Source: Erythrocercus mccallii (lineage: Eukaryota; Chordata; Aves; Passeriformes; Dicruridae). Taken from it: 64,000 bases of DNA. Shown here piece by piece: positions 10,984 to 23,208 of the stretch. Numbering within the stretch: the stretch's first letter is position 1; every line of letters starts with the position of its first letter. The notes under the pieces are model-generated. The model was not told the origin of the DNA, made no database searches, and saw only the letters and a program-made list of their open reading frames with translations. The stretch covers positions 137,060-201,059 of the forward strand of contig VZRG01001051.1 in assembly GCA_013397435.1 (NCBI GenBank), written 5' to 3'. The position numbers and the translations under genes were made by a program.

Positions 10984-13900
10984 CACTGTTAAATTTGGGC
11001 ACTTCCTAAATTAGTGACAGCCAGCATCCTGTGCTGACAGACTGGCACAAGTGAGGGGCTTTGAAGGAATCTGCTCATTAAAAGGGAATTTTGCCCATTG
11101 GAAGTCTTTTAGGACTATTTGATTTCGTTTTTTGTTTTTTTTTTATTCTTGGGCTCTCTGGTTTTCTCATGTATTTTTTATGCTTCCAAATGAATCCACA
11201 TGTATAAAAGGTGGAGTGAGGGAAGGGGCAGAATCATTTCCAGAGGGTGTTGATGATTTAACAGGTCTGAGGGAGTTTTGGTGGTGCCTGTTCCACAAGA
11301 ACCCTGAGGAAACTCATTGGAGATGCCGATGGACAACACCACTGGAAATTATCCTGGAAATTTGGCTTCCTGCCACTCTTTTACTGCCTCCTGCTAATTC
11401 CTGGCTGGGATTGCACCGTGGCTGTTGGGAAAATGGGCAGCTCCATCAATGGTGCCCTTTATTCCCAACGGAACTGCTGGATTTTATTTCGCTCCCTTCC
11501 TGATAAGGCTCCCCCTGATACTCACATGACAACCCCCGTGAGCTGGAGCTGGGTGAGGAGAAGCCAAAGGAGCCTTTCTTGTGTGAGTTTGGGCTGATTT
11601 GAATGTGTTTCCCTGCAGGGGAAAATCCCACATCCCTACAGGTCCCAGATAAATCCTCTCATCCCGTTTCCCATCAGAGAGGCAGCGATGAGAAGAGAGA
11701 GCTGATGGCTCTCCCTGCTGCTGCTGCTGGGTGCTAAAATAAACACTCCACTGCACATTGAAGTGGAAAATGTGGAATTCTAGAGCTGCTCCAGGCAGCC
11801 AGCAGCATGGAGGGAACTTTCTCAGAGAATTAAGCGAACGAGTGGAGAGTAAAAGCCCCATTCAGAGGTGTGGGTGTGGGGAGGGAGGGGTGGAGAGAGA
11901 AAAACCAGCTGAAAGGAGAAGAAATATTCCCACCTCAGTGGCTCACTGTGTTTTCCAGGAGCAAAAGTAGAAACCCACGTTGGGTGTATGATTTCATTTA
12001 CAGAAATCTGGAGTTTTTATATATTTAGGGGCTTTACTGTGACATTAGCAGCGTGAAATGTAACGTTTAGGAGGCTTTATCACCTGCATGGTGTGAGCCC
12101 CCCTCCTGCAGAGCACCAGCTCATTCTGCTGTTCCACCCTGCTAATTTCTTCATTTCTACTGAGTTTGGTATTTAAATATCTGCCAACTCTCTGAGTTCC
12201 AACAAGCATTGGCATGAGTAATGAGTCAAATGTTAGAGCAGCATTATTCTTTGACAGTTCTAAAAGGATTATATAACTTGAATTTTAAATAATATTTTTG
12301 AAATGTGTAATTTAAAAGGTCCTCGTGTTCTGCAAATGGTTTAATTTTTCATCCCGTTTAATTGACATTGCACAAGAATCATTAAGTCAATGATGATTAA
12401 AGCAGCACTTTTACGGATCAAACTCTTTGGGGAGAAATTCAGTCACCGTGAAAGACATACAGACATGTATTTTGAGGATGTTGCAAGAGAAGCAGGAGCT
12501 GAGTGGGCTTTTCAATAAATCTCATTTAATCTGGAACCACCTTCCAGTCAATCCAAGGCCAAGGCACCCGAAGGGTCAGCAGTGTGGAAAAATCCCTCTG
12601 TGATTTTACGGGATGCTTGGGAAGGAGGGAAGGTTTCAACCCAATCTGAGAAAGATTCTAAAGAATCTGAGATGTAATTAAGTTATTCATTGTATCCTCC
12701 TGGTGACACTCAGCTGCTTCCTTTTCTGTGTAGTAAACTTCTGCTCCCACCAAAACAAACCAGGAATTTTGCTTGGGTTTGTGTTGGAGTCCAAAAGTGC
12801 ATCCATGGGATCGTTGTTGTTTTTATGTTGACTAAAAATTATAATATTTAAATCTATGGTAGGCTCTGAAATGGGAAATAGCACCTGGAAATGTTTTGGT
12901 TTTTAATTCTTTTTAGTCCTCTTAAATAATACCTGGGTTTGAGTGGGTTTTGTTCCTTTTGAAGCTGGATAAACATTATCCCATTATCCCACCCTGTGGA
13001 AAAGGGGAATGGTGTCATCACAGACACATGGGTTTCACCTCAAATCTTGTTGTACATTCAGATGTGGGTGCCAGATATTTGTCTTTGAAATCATCTGCTG
13101 GGGAGGTTCTGTGTAAGATGTGACCTTTACTGAAAATAAAATATGTAGGAAATTCCAGGTTCTGGGAAACATCAGTAGAGAAAGCTGTGTAAAAGATCTT
13201 TAAAAGGAGATATGAATGAAATCAGGAATTAAGGAATGATAAATACAGAAAAAACAGTATTAAAATATATCATGTCAGGAAAGTGTGTTGCTGAAAGAGG
13301 GTTTGTGATATCATGGAATTGAGGCAGGGTGAGATCCCAAAAAAATGAAACCTGCAAAGTCAGGAATGTCTCAGAGAAGGTAAATAATTGGAAATAGGAG
13401 CAGATTGTCTAAGAACAGAATATGTCTGTGCTTGAAAATTCACTCCACATTTGTACGATGTAGAGATAATAACCAAATTTTAAGTTTTATTCCATTAAGT
13501 TCCCTTAAGTGATATCTCTGCTAAAAAGCATGCTCAGCCTGAACTTAAAAATTCACTAAACCAAAGGCAAAACATTGTCAGAGAGGGGAAAAAGCCATTT
13601 TAGAACAGGTTTATGAAATACAAATTTAACAACTAAACAGGCTCTGAGTTCTCAAACCTCTCAGTGAAACAATTTAGCAAAAGCTTAAGAAAACTTCTAC
13701 CTTGTGATGAAAGGGAAAAAAAAAAAAAAGTTTGACACTAAATATCATGGTCATGGATAATAAAAAAAATTTCCAGCCCTAGCAAAGTTTCTGGAGACTC
13801 TGGTGGCTCCCAGGCCATGTTTGTTCAGCTGGTGTCATTAGCAATAATAATAATAATAATAATAATGCAAAATCACTGGCTCCAAATCTCCACAGAAATG

Positions 13901-14187
13901 GAGAAATCTGGGAGAAATGTCAGCACCTACAAAGAAAAACGGCTGATTGCAACTAAAGCAAATTAATCCTTCCCTAAAGATAAGGAAACCAGACTCTGTA
14001 CATCTCTCCCACCCCTGCTAGCCCCATGTCCCACCTAATCCCATTCCCTAATCCAGATTTCTCCTGAGCTACAGTCACTATGTGTCCACTTTTCAGAACA
14101 GCCTTTAAATTTTCATTCATCCCTCTCTACCCCTGAATTCCTTGGCTGCTCCCACAGGGAGCCTGGGGAGGGTCCCATCCATCTGAA
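10984..14187. other. unique noncoding sequence with one AAT-type microsatellite
   Basis: No CR1 or gene is visible. 12160-12420 is an AT-rich block with many TTTAA/TAAT words and no repeat signature. A short AAT array lies at 13843-13866 (listed). 11132-11503 has a 123-codon plus frame and 11484-11861 a 125-codon minus frame. Neither is recognised and they overlap. Confidence 0.55.
13843..13866. repeat. (AAT)8 microsatellite
   Basis: Eight uninterrupted AAT trinucleotides, flanked by unique sequence. Confidence 0.95.
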
Positions 14188-14590
14188 CTCCTGCCTGGGG
14201 ACCATTCCCATGGCAATTCTTGTGGGATTTTCCTTTTTCAGCTGGAGCAGCGGGCACTTCAGCAACACTTTGTGAAGTTTGGGTGGGTCACTTCCAGCTG
14301 AGCTCCTGCCTGGGGACCATTCCCATGGTGGTTCCTGTAGGATTTTCCTTTTTCAGGGCACTTCAGCAACACTTTGTGAAGTTTGGGGGATCACATCCAG
14401 CTGAGCTCCTGCCTGGGGACCATTCCCATGGTGGTTCCTGTAGGATTTTCCTTTTTCAGCTGGAGCAGTGGGCACTTCAGCAACACTTTGTGAAGTTTAG
14501 GGGGTCCCATCCAGCTGAGATCCTGCCTGGGGACCATTCCCAAGGTGATTCCTGTAGGATTCTCCTTTTTCAGGGCACTTCAGCAGCCCT
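14188..14590 (+). repeat. large-unit minisatellite, alternating 115/103-bp units
   Basis: Four units begin with CCTGCCTGGGGACCATTCCC at 14190, 14305, 14408 and 14522. The spacing is 115, 103 and 114 bp, and the fourth unit is partial. Units 1 and 3 contain an extra CTGGAGCAG segment before GGGCACTTCAGCA that units 2 and 4 lack, so the real period is a dimer of about 218 bp. Each unit also holds a pyrimidine tract ending in CAG that resembles a splice acceptor. A 141-codon plus frame through the array is an effect of its near-regular period. Confidence 0.9.
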
Positions 14591-17150
14591 TAGAGCTGCA
14601 GCAGGATCCCTCCTCACCTTCCTTCTTTCCAACCCATCCAGCTGAGCAGAATTTGAGGCAGCCCAGCAGGAATTCCCTGCAGCATGAGCGAGTTGGGAGG
14701 CGCAGGTAGCGAGGGGAGCCTGGAGCTCAGCCCCAGGATCCTGATGGAAAGCCCCATCCATCAGTGCTCCAGTTCTGCTGATCCCCTTGACTTCCCTGCT
14801 GACTTCCCCGTCAGATGCATTTGTTTTACGAGCCAGGACCTCAGCCAGTCTTAGTCAAAGCTCCCACAGGCTCTTTGCAGGATCTGATGCTCTGCTGGGG
14901 CCGTGCCAAAGCGTCTGCACGGCGTCTTCCTGTCCTGCTTCTATATGGAGCAGCTTGGCACTTATGGGAGGGAGGCCAAATGAACTCAAATAGTGCATCA
15001 ACCCACAGAATCTTAATTGTACCTTCAGTTATTCCTTTGGAGGGGGAACAGACCTTGATAAAGTGAGAGGAATTTTTTAAGCCTCTTTCCGGGTTGGCAG
15101 GAACAAGGTGGGGAGACAGAAGGGTTTGAGGGCAGGTGAAGGGGGAGGATATTTCCTAAATATCTGAGGGCAAGGTGTGACCAAGGGAGATTGAAAAAGG
15201 CCTTTAATGGGATGGGCTGTTTGTACCATTCTCCTCATCACTTGAAAAATCCTTAATATTCCCCGCTGAAGTTTTCCCTCAGTGCAGTTTGTTATCTCTT
15301 CAAAGAATAGAAAAACACCCCCTATTATTTACAAGAATCAGGGATACAAGTACCTCTATTTTCTCTCCTGTTAATCCCTATCTTTACGCTGATAAACCTA
15401 ACTTTTGAAATTGGAGCTATTTGAATCGTTTTGAGCAAGTATAAGGAGCACATAAATACAGAATATTTTAGTGAATGTTGTGCACATCCAGGGCAGTTAT
15501 GCCCATGTTGGACATCTTCCCTCCATGGTTCTTGTCTGCCCATGGTATTTTTTTTTTCTCTCTAACAAGCCCTTGAATACAATTTTTAATGGATTTACCT
15601 GCAGAATTCATTGTCAGTATTTTAGGAAGACTGAAAGATTCCATTGTTGGGAAGAGCATTTCAGGTCAGCATTAGGATTCAGCCAGTGCCTCCTGAGTCT
15701 TGAGTTTCCTTATGAAACCACAGCTCCTCACCGCATTTTTGGATATAAAACCAACCAAAAAAAATGTTTCAATAACTCTACTGGCAAAATCTGAACAATT
15801 CTTTGGAGCGTGCAGACCCACTTGTCCATCTGAGAGCTTTGGAGCTCCAAGTCCCAAAATCCTGTGTTATGTGCTGCCTTTTGAATGAGCTGCAGTGGAT
15901 TCAGGAGTCTCCATCCAGGACAGGATCCATGTGCTCCCTTCTGCCTGGTGCTGCAGCCTTTCCACAATAAAACTTCTGGAGGAAACAGCTGATACCAATC
16001 TTATCTTAATGGCTCTAAAAACGTGGCTACAAGGCCTTGCACGAGGGAAGTGGGATCTGGGAAAGCTCAACCTTGACTGTTGTTGCAATAATTTAGCAAG
16101 TTTTATGTTCAGTCTTTATGTCCCATTTGCCATTTGTGTTGTATTTTGCCATTAGTAATTTATAATAAATTGCTGCCTTGGAAGTGCTATTAAAGATACA
16201 AAAAACATCCTTTTACTTTCCTTTAAGGTTTGGACATGTCCAAAATATTTTCATTGATTTGGGTGTATGAGATGCTACTGAAAAGTCCAACTTCCTTTTT
16301 TCCCCCTCTGCTTTTTGTTTTGGTACCTTATTTAACAGCTCAAATTTGCTTCTATTTCAGAAAAGCTTTATTGTAGCTCTTCGTTGAGAATTCTATCTAA
16401 ACACTTTCACTTTAGGATGTATTTTTTTTTTGGTAAAATATTTCCTGGAAGTGAAATTTGGAATACAAGGACATATGGCCTGCTTAGGATCTGATTTCAG
16501 CGTTGCTCAGAGTAAGGAGAGAGGCAGAGCAGGATGAGAGATATTTGGTGGCCACTGAGCTCCTGTCTGGCTGGAGCTGGGACTTTTTAGCCCTTATCAA
16601 AGTTGGGAGAGCAGCTCCAAGCCAGCCACCGGAGGGCTTGGATCGATACCTGGCAAAGAGCCTGAAGGTCAGATAAAGTACTTAGGCAGGCAGGATGCCA
16701 GGCTAAAGAGATGTCAAGAAAATCAATTAGATCTTAAAGAAAGAGCAGCAAGCTAACTAAAAATCCAATCTCGAAAGGCTCTTGATATTTCGAAGCCATC
16801 TTATTACTGTTCCTATATCTTTATCTGGCTAATAAAATTACCTTTGTTAAGCAATTAAAACCAGACCTGGGTCACGCCAGGCAAGCACAGAACAGCCTGG
16901 GAGCACCTGTGTGGGACCAGATTAGGCACAGCTACCTGGGGGGAGATGAAATGGGGCAGCTTGGGGGGCAGAGAGTGATGACACCAGGGGGATTCAGCTG
17001 CCCTCCTCCTCCCCTATCGATCCCTTTCCCTTTGTGCTCTTGGCGCACGTCTTGGAGACTTTCTCCCCCGAGTGGTAATGGAAAAACAGAGACTTGGAGT
17101 TTGTCTGCTGGTGCCAGGTGGTTTGCTTAATAAATTATGGCTGTCTGAAG
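14591..17150. other. unique noncoding sequence, no gene seen
   Basis: No recognisable repeat. 16740-16860 is AT-rich and repeat-free with a CCATCTT word and TAATAAAATTA, and could be regulatory. Overlapping frames of about 60-107 codons at 15325-16155 fall on both strands and are unrecognised. Confidence 0.55.
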
Positions 17151-17266
17151 GGAGAGGAGAGGAGAGGAGAGGAGAGGAGAGGAGAGGAGAGAAGAGAAGA
17201 GAAGAGAAGAGAAGAGAAGAGAAGAGAAGAGAAGAGAAGAGAAGAGAAGAGAAGAGAAGAGAAGAG
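17151..17266 (+). repeat. homopurine pentamer array: GGAGA then GAAGA units
   Basis: Eight copies of GGAGA (17151-17190) switch abruptly to about fifteen copies of the one-base variant GAAGA (17191-17266). The plus strand holds only purines throughout. Such tracts can form intramolecular triplexes. The long Arg/Glu-rich and Leu/Ser-rich frames on both strands here are artefacts of the array. Confidence 0.95.
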
Positions 17267-17482
17267 GGCCGGCCATTGCTTTCCTCTCCCCGCTTCTCCT
17301 TTTCCTTCCTCTCCTCCGTCCTCTCCCCCAAACCACACTGACGGAAGGAGCAGCATTTAACTGGATTAGCAGTTGGAAATATGGACTTTGTCAGTTTTTC
17401 CAGGATGGGATTTCACCCTCTTTTGTGCAGAACTGAACAGCTGAAGGTTCTTTTCGCTCCTGTTGATGTGTTCATGGAACCA
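17267..17482. other. short unique stretch
   Basis: It begins with a GC-rich GGGCCGGCC box and a pyrimidine-rich run, then ordinary unique sequence. No gene is visible. Confidence 0.5.
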
Positions 17483-17545
17483 GACTCACAGGAAGGTTTA
17501 GGTTGGAAGGAACCTTAGATTTCATCCAGTTCCAACCCCAAAGTT
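17483..17545 (-). mobile_element. short CR1 3'-end fragment, antisense
   Basis: The inverted CR1 3' end is visible as GGTTTAGGTTGGAAGGAACC followed by CATCCAGTTCCAACCCC. Only about 60 bases are recognisable before it becomes unique sequence. Confidence 0.7.
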
Positions 17546-17818
17546 CCAATGTGCCACCCTCCAGGTCATGTTTGGTGGTGTGTTGGTGTCATTAGCCAGG
17601 GTTTGGGTTGACTGAACAATGCCAGTTTTTGCTCTGAAGGGGATGGGTATTTCCACACAGCTTTTATTATTTGTATTTTGACAGACTATTTTGGATGTTG
17701 TTAAGCAGATGCTGGAAACATCCTGTGGCTGACCTGTCCATCCATACAGGAATATGGATGGGAATGTGTGCATGGACATTTCTCCCCCTCACATCACTGG
17801 GACAAACGCCCAGAACAG

Positions 17819-17819
17819 A

Positions 17820-17849
<30 letters not shown>
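17819..17849. repeat. (AAT)10 microsatellite
   Basis: Ten uninterrupted AAT units. Confidence 0.95.
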
Positions 17850-17850
<1 letters not shown>

Positions 17851-18638
17851 GCTTTCTTCATTCTGACCTTACATGGAGACACAGAATTCAATACATATTA
17901 ATGAAATCAACAAAACCTGTCTGTACATAATTAATAAGGTTATTTCTTTTATTCAGGGCCTTACTGGATGACTGAGGAATCAGAATAAGGAAGGGCACAA
18001 ATAATGACAATAGAAATCTGATGTGTCACTGAGGAAAGGGCTCGGGGTCTTAATTGCTCGCTTGTTTTTCTGCTCAGATCAATTTTGTGATAACCTCGAC
18101 CTGGAGTTTCAGCACATGCACCAGGTTTTAATTAATTGGAACCTTTCTGTTGCCAGTGATCTCGCTAACAAAATATGATATGAAATAAGTGGTGTAGGAC
18201 TTGTCACACTTCCTGTCCAAGCCCTTGGTCTCCTTGCCAGGACAGATCCATAACGTTCTTGTCAGTATTCATTAGCATTATTTTCTTATTCAAATCCAGA
18301 TTTCATTGGCTGGCCAATGAAATGAATCCAGCACCAAAGCATATGAAATCTTTCAGAATTTGAAAACGTTACATTTTGAAATCTTAAAACCAACAAACAA
18401 AACCAAACCATTTCCACAGCTGCCTCCACTGCCAGTTGTGACCTGCACTGGGCAACGCTTCTCAAATATCCAAATTTAATAATTTATAAATAAAAAAACA
18501 TGATTGAATCTCCTCTCCTCTCTGCCTTTCCCAAATATCTGTGCATTTCCCACAGGAACAGCTTTATTTGAACGAGCTGTATTTTTAGGAAGCTGGTGAG
18601 GAACTCCACGTATTTCCCGTACATAAATACATATATCT

Positions 18639-18655
18639 GTGTGTGTGTGTGTGTG
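18639..18655. repeat. (GT)8 microsatellite
   Basis: Eight GT dinucleotides following an ATATATCT run. Confidence 0.9.
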
Positions 18656-19879
18656 AGCTAAAGAGTATTGCAAGTAGCAGACAAAATAGTACTTCTGAAG
18701 AGTGATGGCAGTGATGTATGCACAGCAAATTAGGAGGATTTGTATGAAATCCTTTGTACTATTCTGGTGATCAAATGGAAATCTTTATAGGGAGTGAAAG
18801 TCACCTCCTATGGATGTTAACCCGGAGCCAAGCCTTCCATGGGAAACAGGGAGAAGGCAATTAAATTAAGGGCAATAGTTTAATTATTAAATTTTTGAAC
18901 ATTAGTAGGTACTCTTGTCGTATTCAGACTTTATAAACTTGTGAGTTTTATAAATTTCAAGTGGCTCTGAAGGCTTAGGACACAATTTAGTCCTGACAAT
19001 TTTGATCTCTGCTTTATCCATAAGCCCTGAGGAATTCCTGCTGGGCCAGGACCGCAAGGTATCACTGGGAATTGTTTCTTTTTTTTTTTTCAGTGTAATC
19101 ACTTTCCATAAAGGGATTTTTTTTTTTTTCTGCGAAGAAAACAGGTGTTTTAGGTTTATAAAAATACAACAATGTGGGAAAGTCTGTTCTGGCAGTGACA
19201 ATGTGATTTCATCACCTCTAAGAGGATGCACGGATAACTGGGCTCTTGTCAGCTGCTCCACCTCAGGTGTAAGAACCCTCTGCAGGCCAGCAGTTCCAGG
19301 AAGGGAACCAGGAGATTCCTGCTTGGCTTTGTGCTTTTCCAACTCCTACAGGCATATTGTGCCACTGAGTGTTTGAAAGTTAATTCGGTTTCTTCTTGCA
19401 ATTCTCCGAATTGTTTGGACGCTTTGGCACAAGAATTCACCAATTAAGAAACAAGCAGAAAGACTTTTAAATAAAACTCACCACATTTGTTCAAGTCATT
19501 GAAAAGCAGGAAATTACTGTTGCTCTCCAAAAAGCAGCTGTGTGTATGTATACAGTGACATTTTATTTAATGATTGAAATGATAGTATAAATATACATTG
19601 TATTGCTGGTTATTCTCATTTTACAATGCTGCAAAAGGGCTTGAGCAGAGATGTTGGTTCAACCAGCCAGCCTTTCTCCAGGAGCAGCAGGAGCCCAGAC
19701 CTTGATGACATTAAGAAATATCAATTGGTTTTAAAATTCTGATGTTAGAAGAGTTTTATGTTTACTTTTTGAATCTGCCCATTCTGGGAGCTGGGCTGCT
19801 GCTCCTTTGGCGTGACTTTCTGTTGGTGTTTAGTATCAAGGTGAAAATTAATGTTTTAGGAGTTGTAGAATAAAAAATA

Positions 19880-20200
19880 TCAGAATGGTTTGAATTGGAA
19901 GGGACCTTAAGGATCATCCAGTGTCACCTCCAGCCATGGCAGGGACACTTCCACTATCCCAGTTTGCTCCAAGCCCCAATGTCCAGCCTGGCCTTGGACA
20001 CTTCCAGGGATCCAGGGGCAGCCACAGCTTCCCTGGGCACCCTGTGCCAGGCCCTCCCCACCCTCACAGAGATAAATTTCTTTCTAATATCCCATCTAAA
20101 TATCTCCACTTTTAAATTAAAGTTGTTACCCTTGTCCTATCAATATCTGCCCTTGTAAAAAAAAAAAAAATAATTGCTGTCCCTCTCTTTTATAAACGTT
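19880..20200 (-). mobile_element. CR1 LINE 3' end, antisense, about 320 bp
   Basis: It starts at the inverted 3' end (CAGAATGGTTTGAATTGGAA) and continues through GGGATCCAGGGGCAGCCACAG and the CTGGGCACCCTGTGCCAGG block. It then runs into 3' UTR sequence interrupted by a poly-A run at about 20157-20170. The terminal octamer tail is missing. Confidence 0.85.
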
Positions 20201-20459
20201 CTTGAAGAACAGGAATGTTAATGTTTAACTTGCAAGAAAAAATATAATTCCAGGGTTCTGTGAAAGCCTTGCTCACATCCCTGCTGGTGAGGAGAGGTTC
20301 TGTGGCTCCTCCAACAGCCCCTTTAGCTCATGGAGTTGTTGTTGCAAATTCCAGCGCAGGTAAAATGACACAGGCAGCTTCTGCCTCAGCCTTGTTTTAT
20401 TCAGTGATGGCAAGTGCCTGAAATGGTGAAAGAATTAATTCCCTTGGAAACAAAATGTG
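20201..20459. other. short unique stretch
   Basis: Nothing recognisable between the CR1 and the unnamed repeat. Confidence 0.5.
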
Positions 20460-20606
20460 GCTGGAGCAGTTGTGGAGTTTCCTGCTTAGGAAGGGCTCTG
20501 GAGATGAGCAGGAAAAGCTCTCAGAAGGAGCAGGAATTCAGCTGGACACCTCCATCCCTGCAGAGCGCCTGGAGCGAGCTCCTGGATAGGCTGGGAATAT
20601 AAAAAA
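20460..20606 (-). repeat. unnamed dispersed repeat, module Y (antisense copy)
   Basis: The reverse complement of this block aligns with 22819-22945. Shared words include CCCAGCCTATCCAGGAGCT, CTGCAGGGATGGAG, GAGAGCTTTTCCTGCTCATC and TCCAGA. The 22.9-kb copy has a 16-bp internal duplication that this one lacks. I cannot assign the sequence to CR1 or to a known LTR, so the family is unknown. Confidence 0.75.
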
Positions 20607-22696
20607 TAGATGGGAGATGTGGTTTGAGCAATGCCTGGTGAGTAATGAACTGGGAACACTCACCATGGCATCAAGGCCATGCTGTATTTTAATTAGAGAG
20701 AGGACAGGACATGATCTAATTATCTTCATGGCTCTTCCAGAGGGAGAGAATGAACAACTTCGTGCAGGTGGAGGTGGCCAAGCCTGGGCTGGAGCAGAGC
20801 TGGGAGCTGATGGAGCTAAACCCAGCTCCTCTGGAAATGAGTGCTTGGTGGATTCAGAAAGAAACAGGAAACTGCAGAAACGATCCAGTTTCTAGGGGTC
20901 TGGAGAGTTGGTTCTATGGAGAGCAGTGATATAACTATTAAAATAATAACTTTCTAGAAATAAATATTTAAGGCCCATTTTGCATCATGAGGATGGAAAC
21001 TTTCTAATTGATGTAAGGGCACCTTAGTGATTTTTGAGAGCTGAGGTGTTTCACACTTCGGTTATGTAAGTGTTTGAACTTTTTTTTTGGCAGTGTATTT
21101 GAAATGCAGAAGAAATCTCGTGCCTATTTTTCAATCTGGAGAGCTCAAAGATGTTACTGCTGGTTAATTTTCCAGCCAAGAGGATTTCAGTCATGTGAGG
21201 GAAAATGACACCGATTTTATTCAGTCCATCAGCACTGATAATACACTTGGAGAGAATCATCTGCATTGATGGGATTGTATTTATGTACAACTACACATAA
21301 ATCAATTTCCTTTTCCTGAATCACCACTTGTGAGATTTTTTTAGAGGTATTTGGGATTAATTTTATTGCTATTTTAGGAGAGGCAAGATAAGGACCAGTC
21401 TGTAATACTGGAAAACAAGAAAACAGCAGCTTTGTTTTAAAATGCTTCGTTGGTTAGGGATTCAGTGTGAAAACAATCTGAGTTATGTCTTGAAGATGGG
21501 CAAGGAAATGATTAAGTGACTCTATTTCTATGCAGATTGGGGCTACGTAATTAAATACCTACTTACAGACAAAAGCAGAGACGAAATTGCTTCCTCAGTT
21601 CAGAGAAAAAAGTAATAGGAAGGGCTATAAAATGGTGTGAATAAAGAAATAAACGGGAGCAATAAATGGCCAGTCAATAGGGTGTTTTGGAATTAGAGAG
21701 GGTCAAGCCAACCTGATCTTTTATTCTATTTTTAATTTTTCTGAGAGTGCAGGTTAGGCTGAAAAAGGGACTGGAATAAACTTCAACTTAAATAAAGCAT
21801 TTGAAGTGGGGCCTGTTTGAAATGTTGATTAAGAACTATAAATCATGATCTGGCACATATTAAATAAGTTGAGCTGGCAACTGTCTGGTTTCAAAGGGGA
21901 GCTTGAAGAGATGATAACTGGGAAATAAATTCCTGGCAGGGGGACTTTTAGCTTGGTTCTAGATGTTTCTATCAGTGACCTAGAAGGAAGCAAGAAATCA
22001 TTACTGAGCATCACTAAACCCCTGGTAAATTGCTTTATAGATAGATTATGTGTTCTTTAAGTGGAGAAGATGATGTATTGGTCTTACCAAAGCTGTGCAA
22101 TGGCCTCATCTGTAATAAACTCTGTGGTGTATAAAACATTGAGCAGGTGAAGGCGTGGTGCAGGGCAGGAGGAGAAGCTGTAACCGAGGTTCACATGTTT
22201 AAAATGGCTCTGATTAATCATTATTATTAATCATTCTCATGGGCTCTGGGTGCAGTGCCACGGTACTTTTGATTTTTATCTCACTGCTGTCTGGTTTTGA
22301 AGCAGGGGATCTGCTGTGGCCTCTTGGTGACTGAGGGTGGAGATATCAAATTAAATGTGGAGCAGGAAACCCTGAACATCTCCTTCTTCACTGCCCTGCT
22401 AGAGGCTTCTGCAGTCCTGTTCTTGGCTGTGCTCAGGGAATCTTTGGTGTTCTCCAAAGGGATTTTGATGTATCACTGGAGAGCTGCATGTTTGTAGGAA
22501 GCAGTCATGCAGGTGGAAAGATCAAGGAACATCTCTGCAATAAATTCTGAATAAATGAACGTTTCTCCAAATGACCTCAATTGCAGGTAAGGAAACTAAA
22601 ATACCTTTGGCCTGGGAGTGGGTCTGAATGTGCTGTGGATTTAAAAAAAGGGTTTGAAATTGTGTTTGGGGTTTGAAATGTGGAAATATTGCCTGG
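20607..22696. other. unique noncoding sequence, no gene seen
   Basis: AT-rich, with no CR1. 21840-22230 contains several TTAATCAT-like words and is repeat-free. Frames are under 95 codons and unrecognised. Confidence 0.55.
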
Positions 22697-22945
22697 CTCC
22701 AAGATCAAAACATCCAGTGAATCCTGTGGATCCTTATCCCTCACAGCAACAATACCCAGCGTGTTCTGCCTTGGGAATAGAAAGAGAATTATTAATTAGG
22801 CACCTTGAAGCCCATAATTATATTCCCAGCCTATCCAGGAGCTTGCTCCAGGCACTCTGCAGGGATGGAGATGTCCAGGTGAATTGCTGCTCCTTCTGAG
22901 AGCTGAGATCCTGAGAGCTTTTCCTGCTCATCTCCAGATCCCTTT
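22697..22945 (+). repeat. unnamed dispersed repeat, modules X and Y joined
   Basis: Module X (22697-22820) aligns with 26988-27113 at roughly 87% identity by hand count. Both copies hold CTCCAAGATCAAAA, CCAGTGAATCCTGTGGATCC and TAGGCACCTTGAAGCCCAT. Module Y (about 22819-22945) aligns with the reverse complement of 20460-20606. This copy joins both, so the full element is at least 250 bp. It has no CR1 tail. An old LTR or a non-autonomous DNA transposon is possible. Confidence 0.75.
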
Positions 22946-23077
22946 CCTGGTTCCTGCATCCCTCCCTGCCCCTCCGTGTGTTCCCTTGGCATCGACTGCA
23001 GTGCCCGTCCTGACCCCTCACCCCACCATCCCTGCTCCTTTCCTTCCTCCCTCCTCATTCCCAATCCCAGCTGATTT
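22946..23077. other. short C/T-rich spacer
   Basis: A pyrimidine-rich stretch between the unnamed repeat and the next CR1. No other feature. Confidence 0.5.
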
Positions 23078-23208
23078 CACAGAATCCCAGACTGGTTTGG
23101 GTTGGAAGAAATCTTAAAACCCATCCCATTCCACCCCTGCCATAGGCTGGGACACCTTCCTCTTATCCCAGGTTGTTCCAAGCCCTGTCCAACCTGGACT
23201 TGGGTACT
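23078..23208 (-). mobile_element. CR1 LINE 3' end, antisense, short
   Basis: It begins CACAGAATCCCAGACTGG and includes GTTTGGGTTGGAAG and the GTTCCAAGCCCTGTCCAACC block. 5'-truncated, about 130 bp. Confidence 0.85.

Larger units (their letters stand above)
17546..19879. other. unique noncoding sequence with microsatellites
   Basis: It contains the AAT array at 17819-17849 and the GT array at 18639-18655. 18100-18380 is AT-rich with no repeat signature. Two T-runs lie near 19080 and 19120. Frames up to 146 codons at 18902-19376 overlap on opposite strands and match nothing known. Confidence 0.55.

Noticed and set aside
14220..14645. 141-codon repetitive frame that could suggest a repeat protein
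   Set aside because: Unit lengths of 115 and 103 are not multiples of three. The repeated look comes from the DNA array and there is no start or splice context.
17014..17360. Several Arg/Glu-rich and Leu/Ser-rich frames
   Set aside because: All are translations of the pentamer array in different frames. A repeat whose unit contains no stop is open in every frame.
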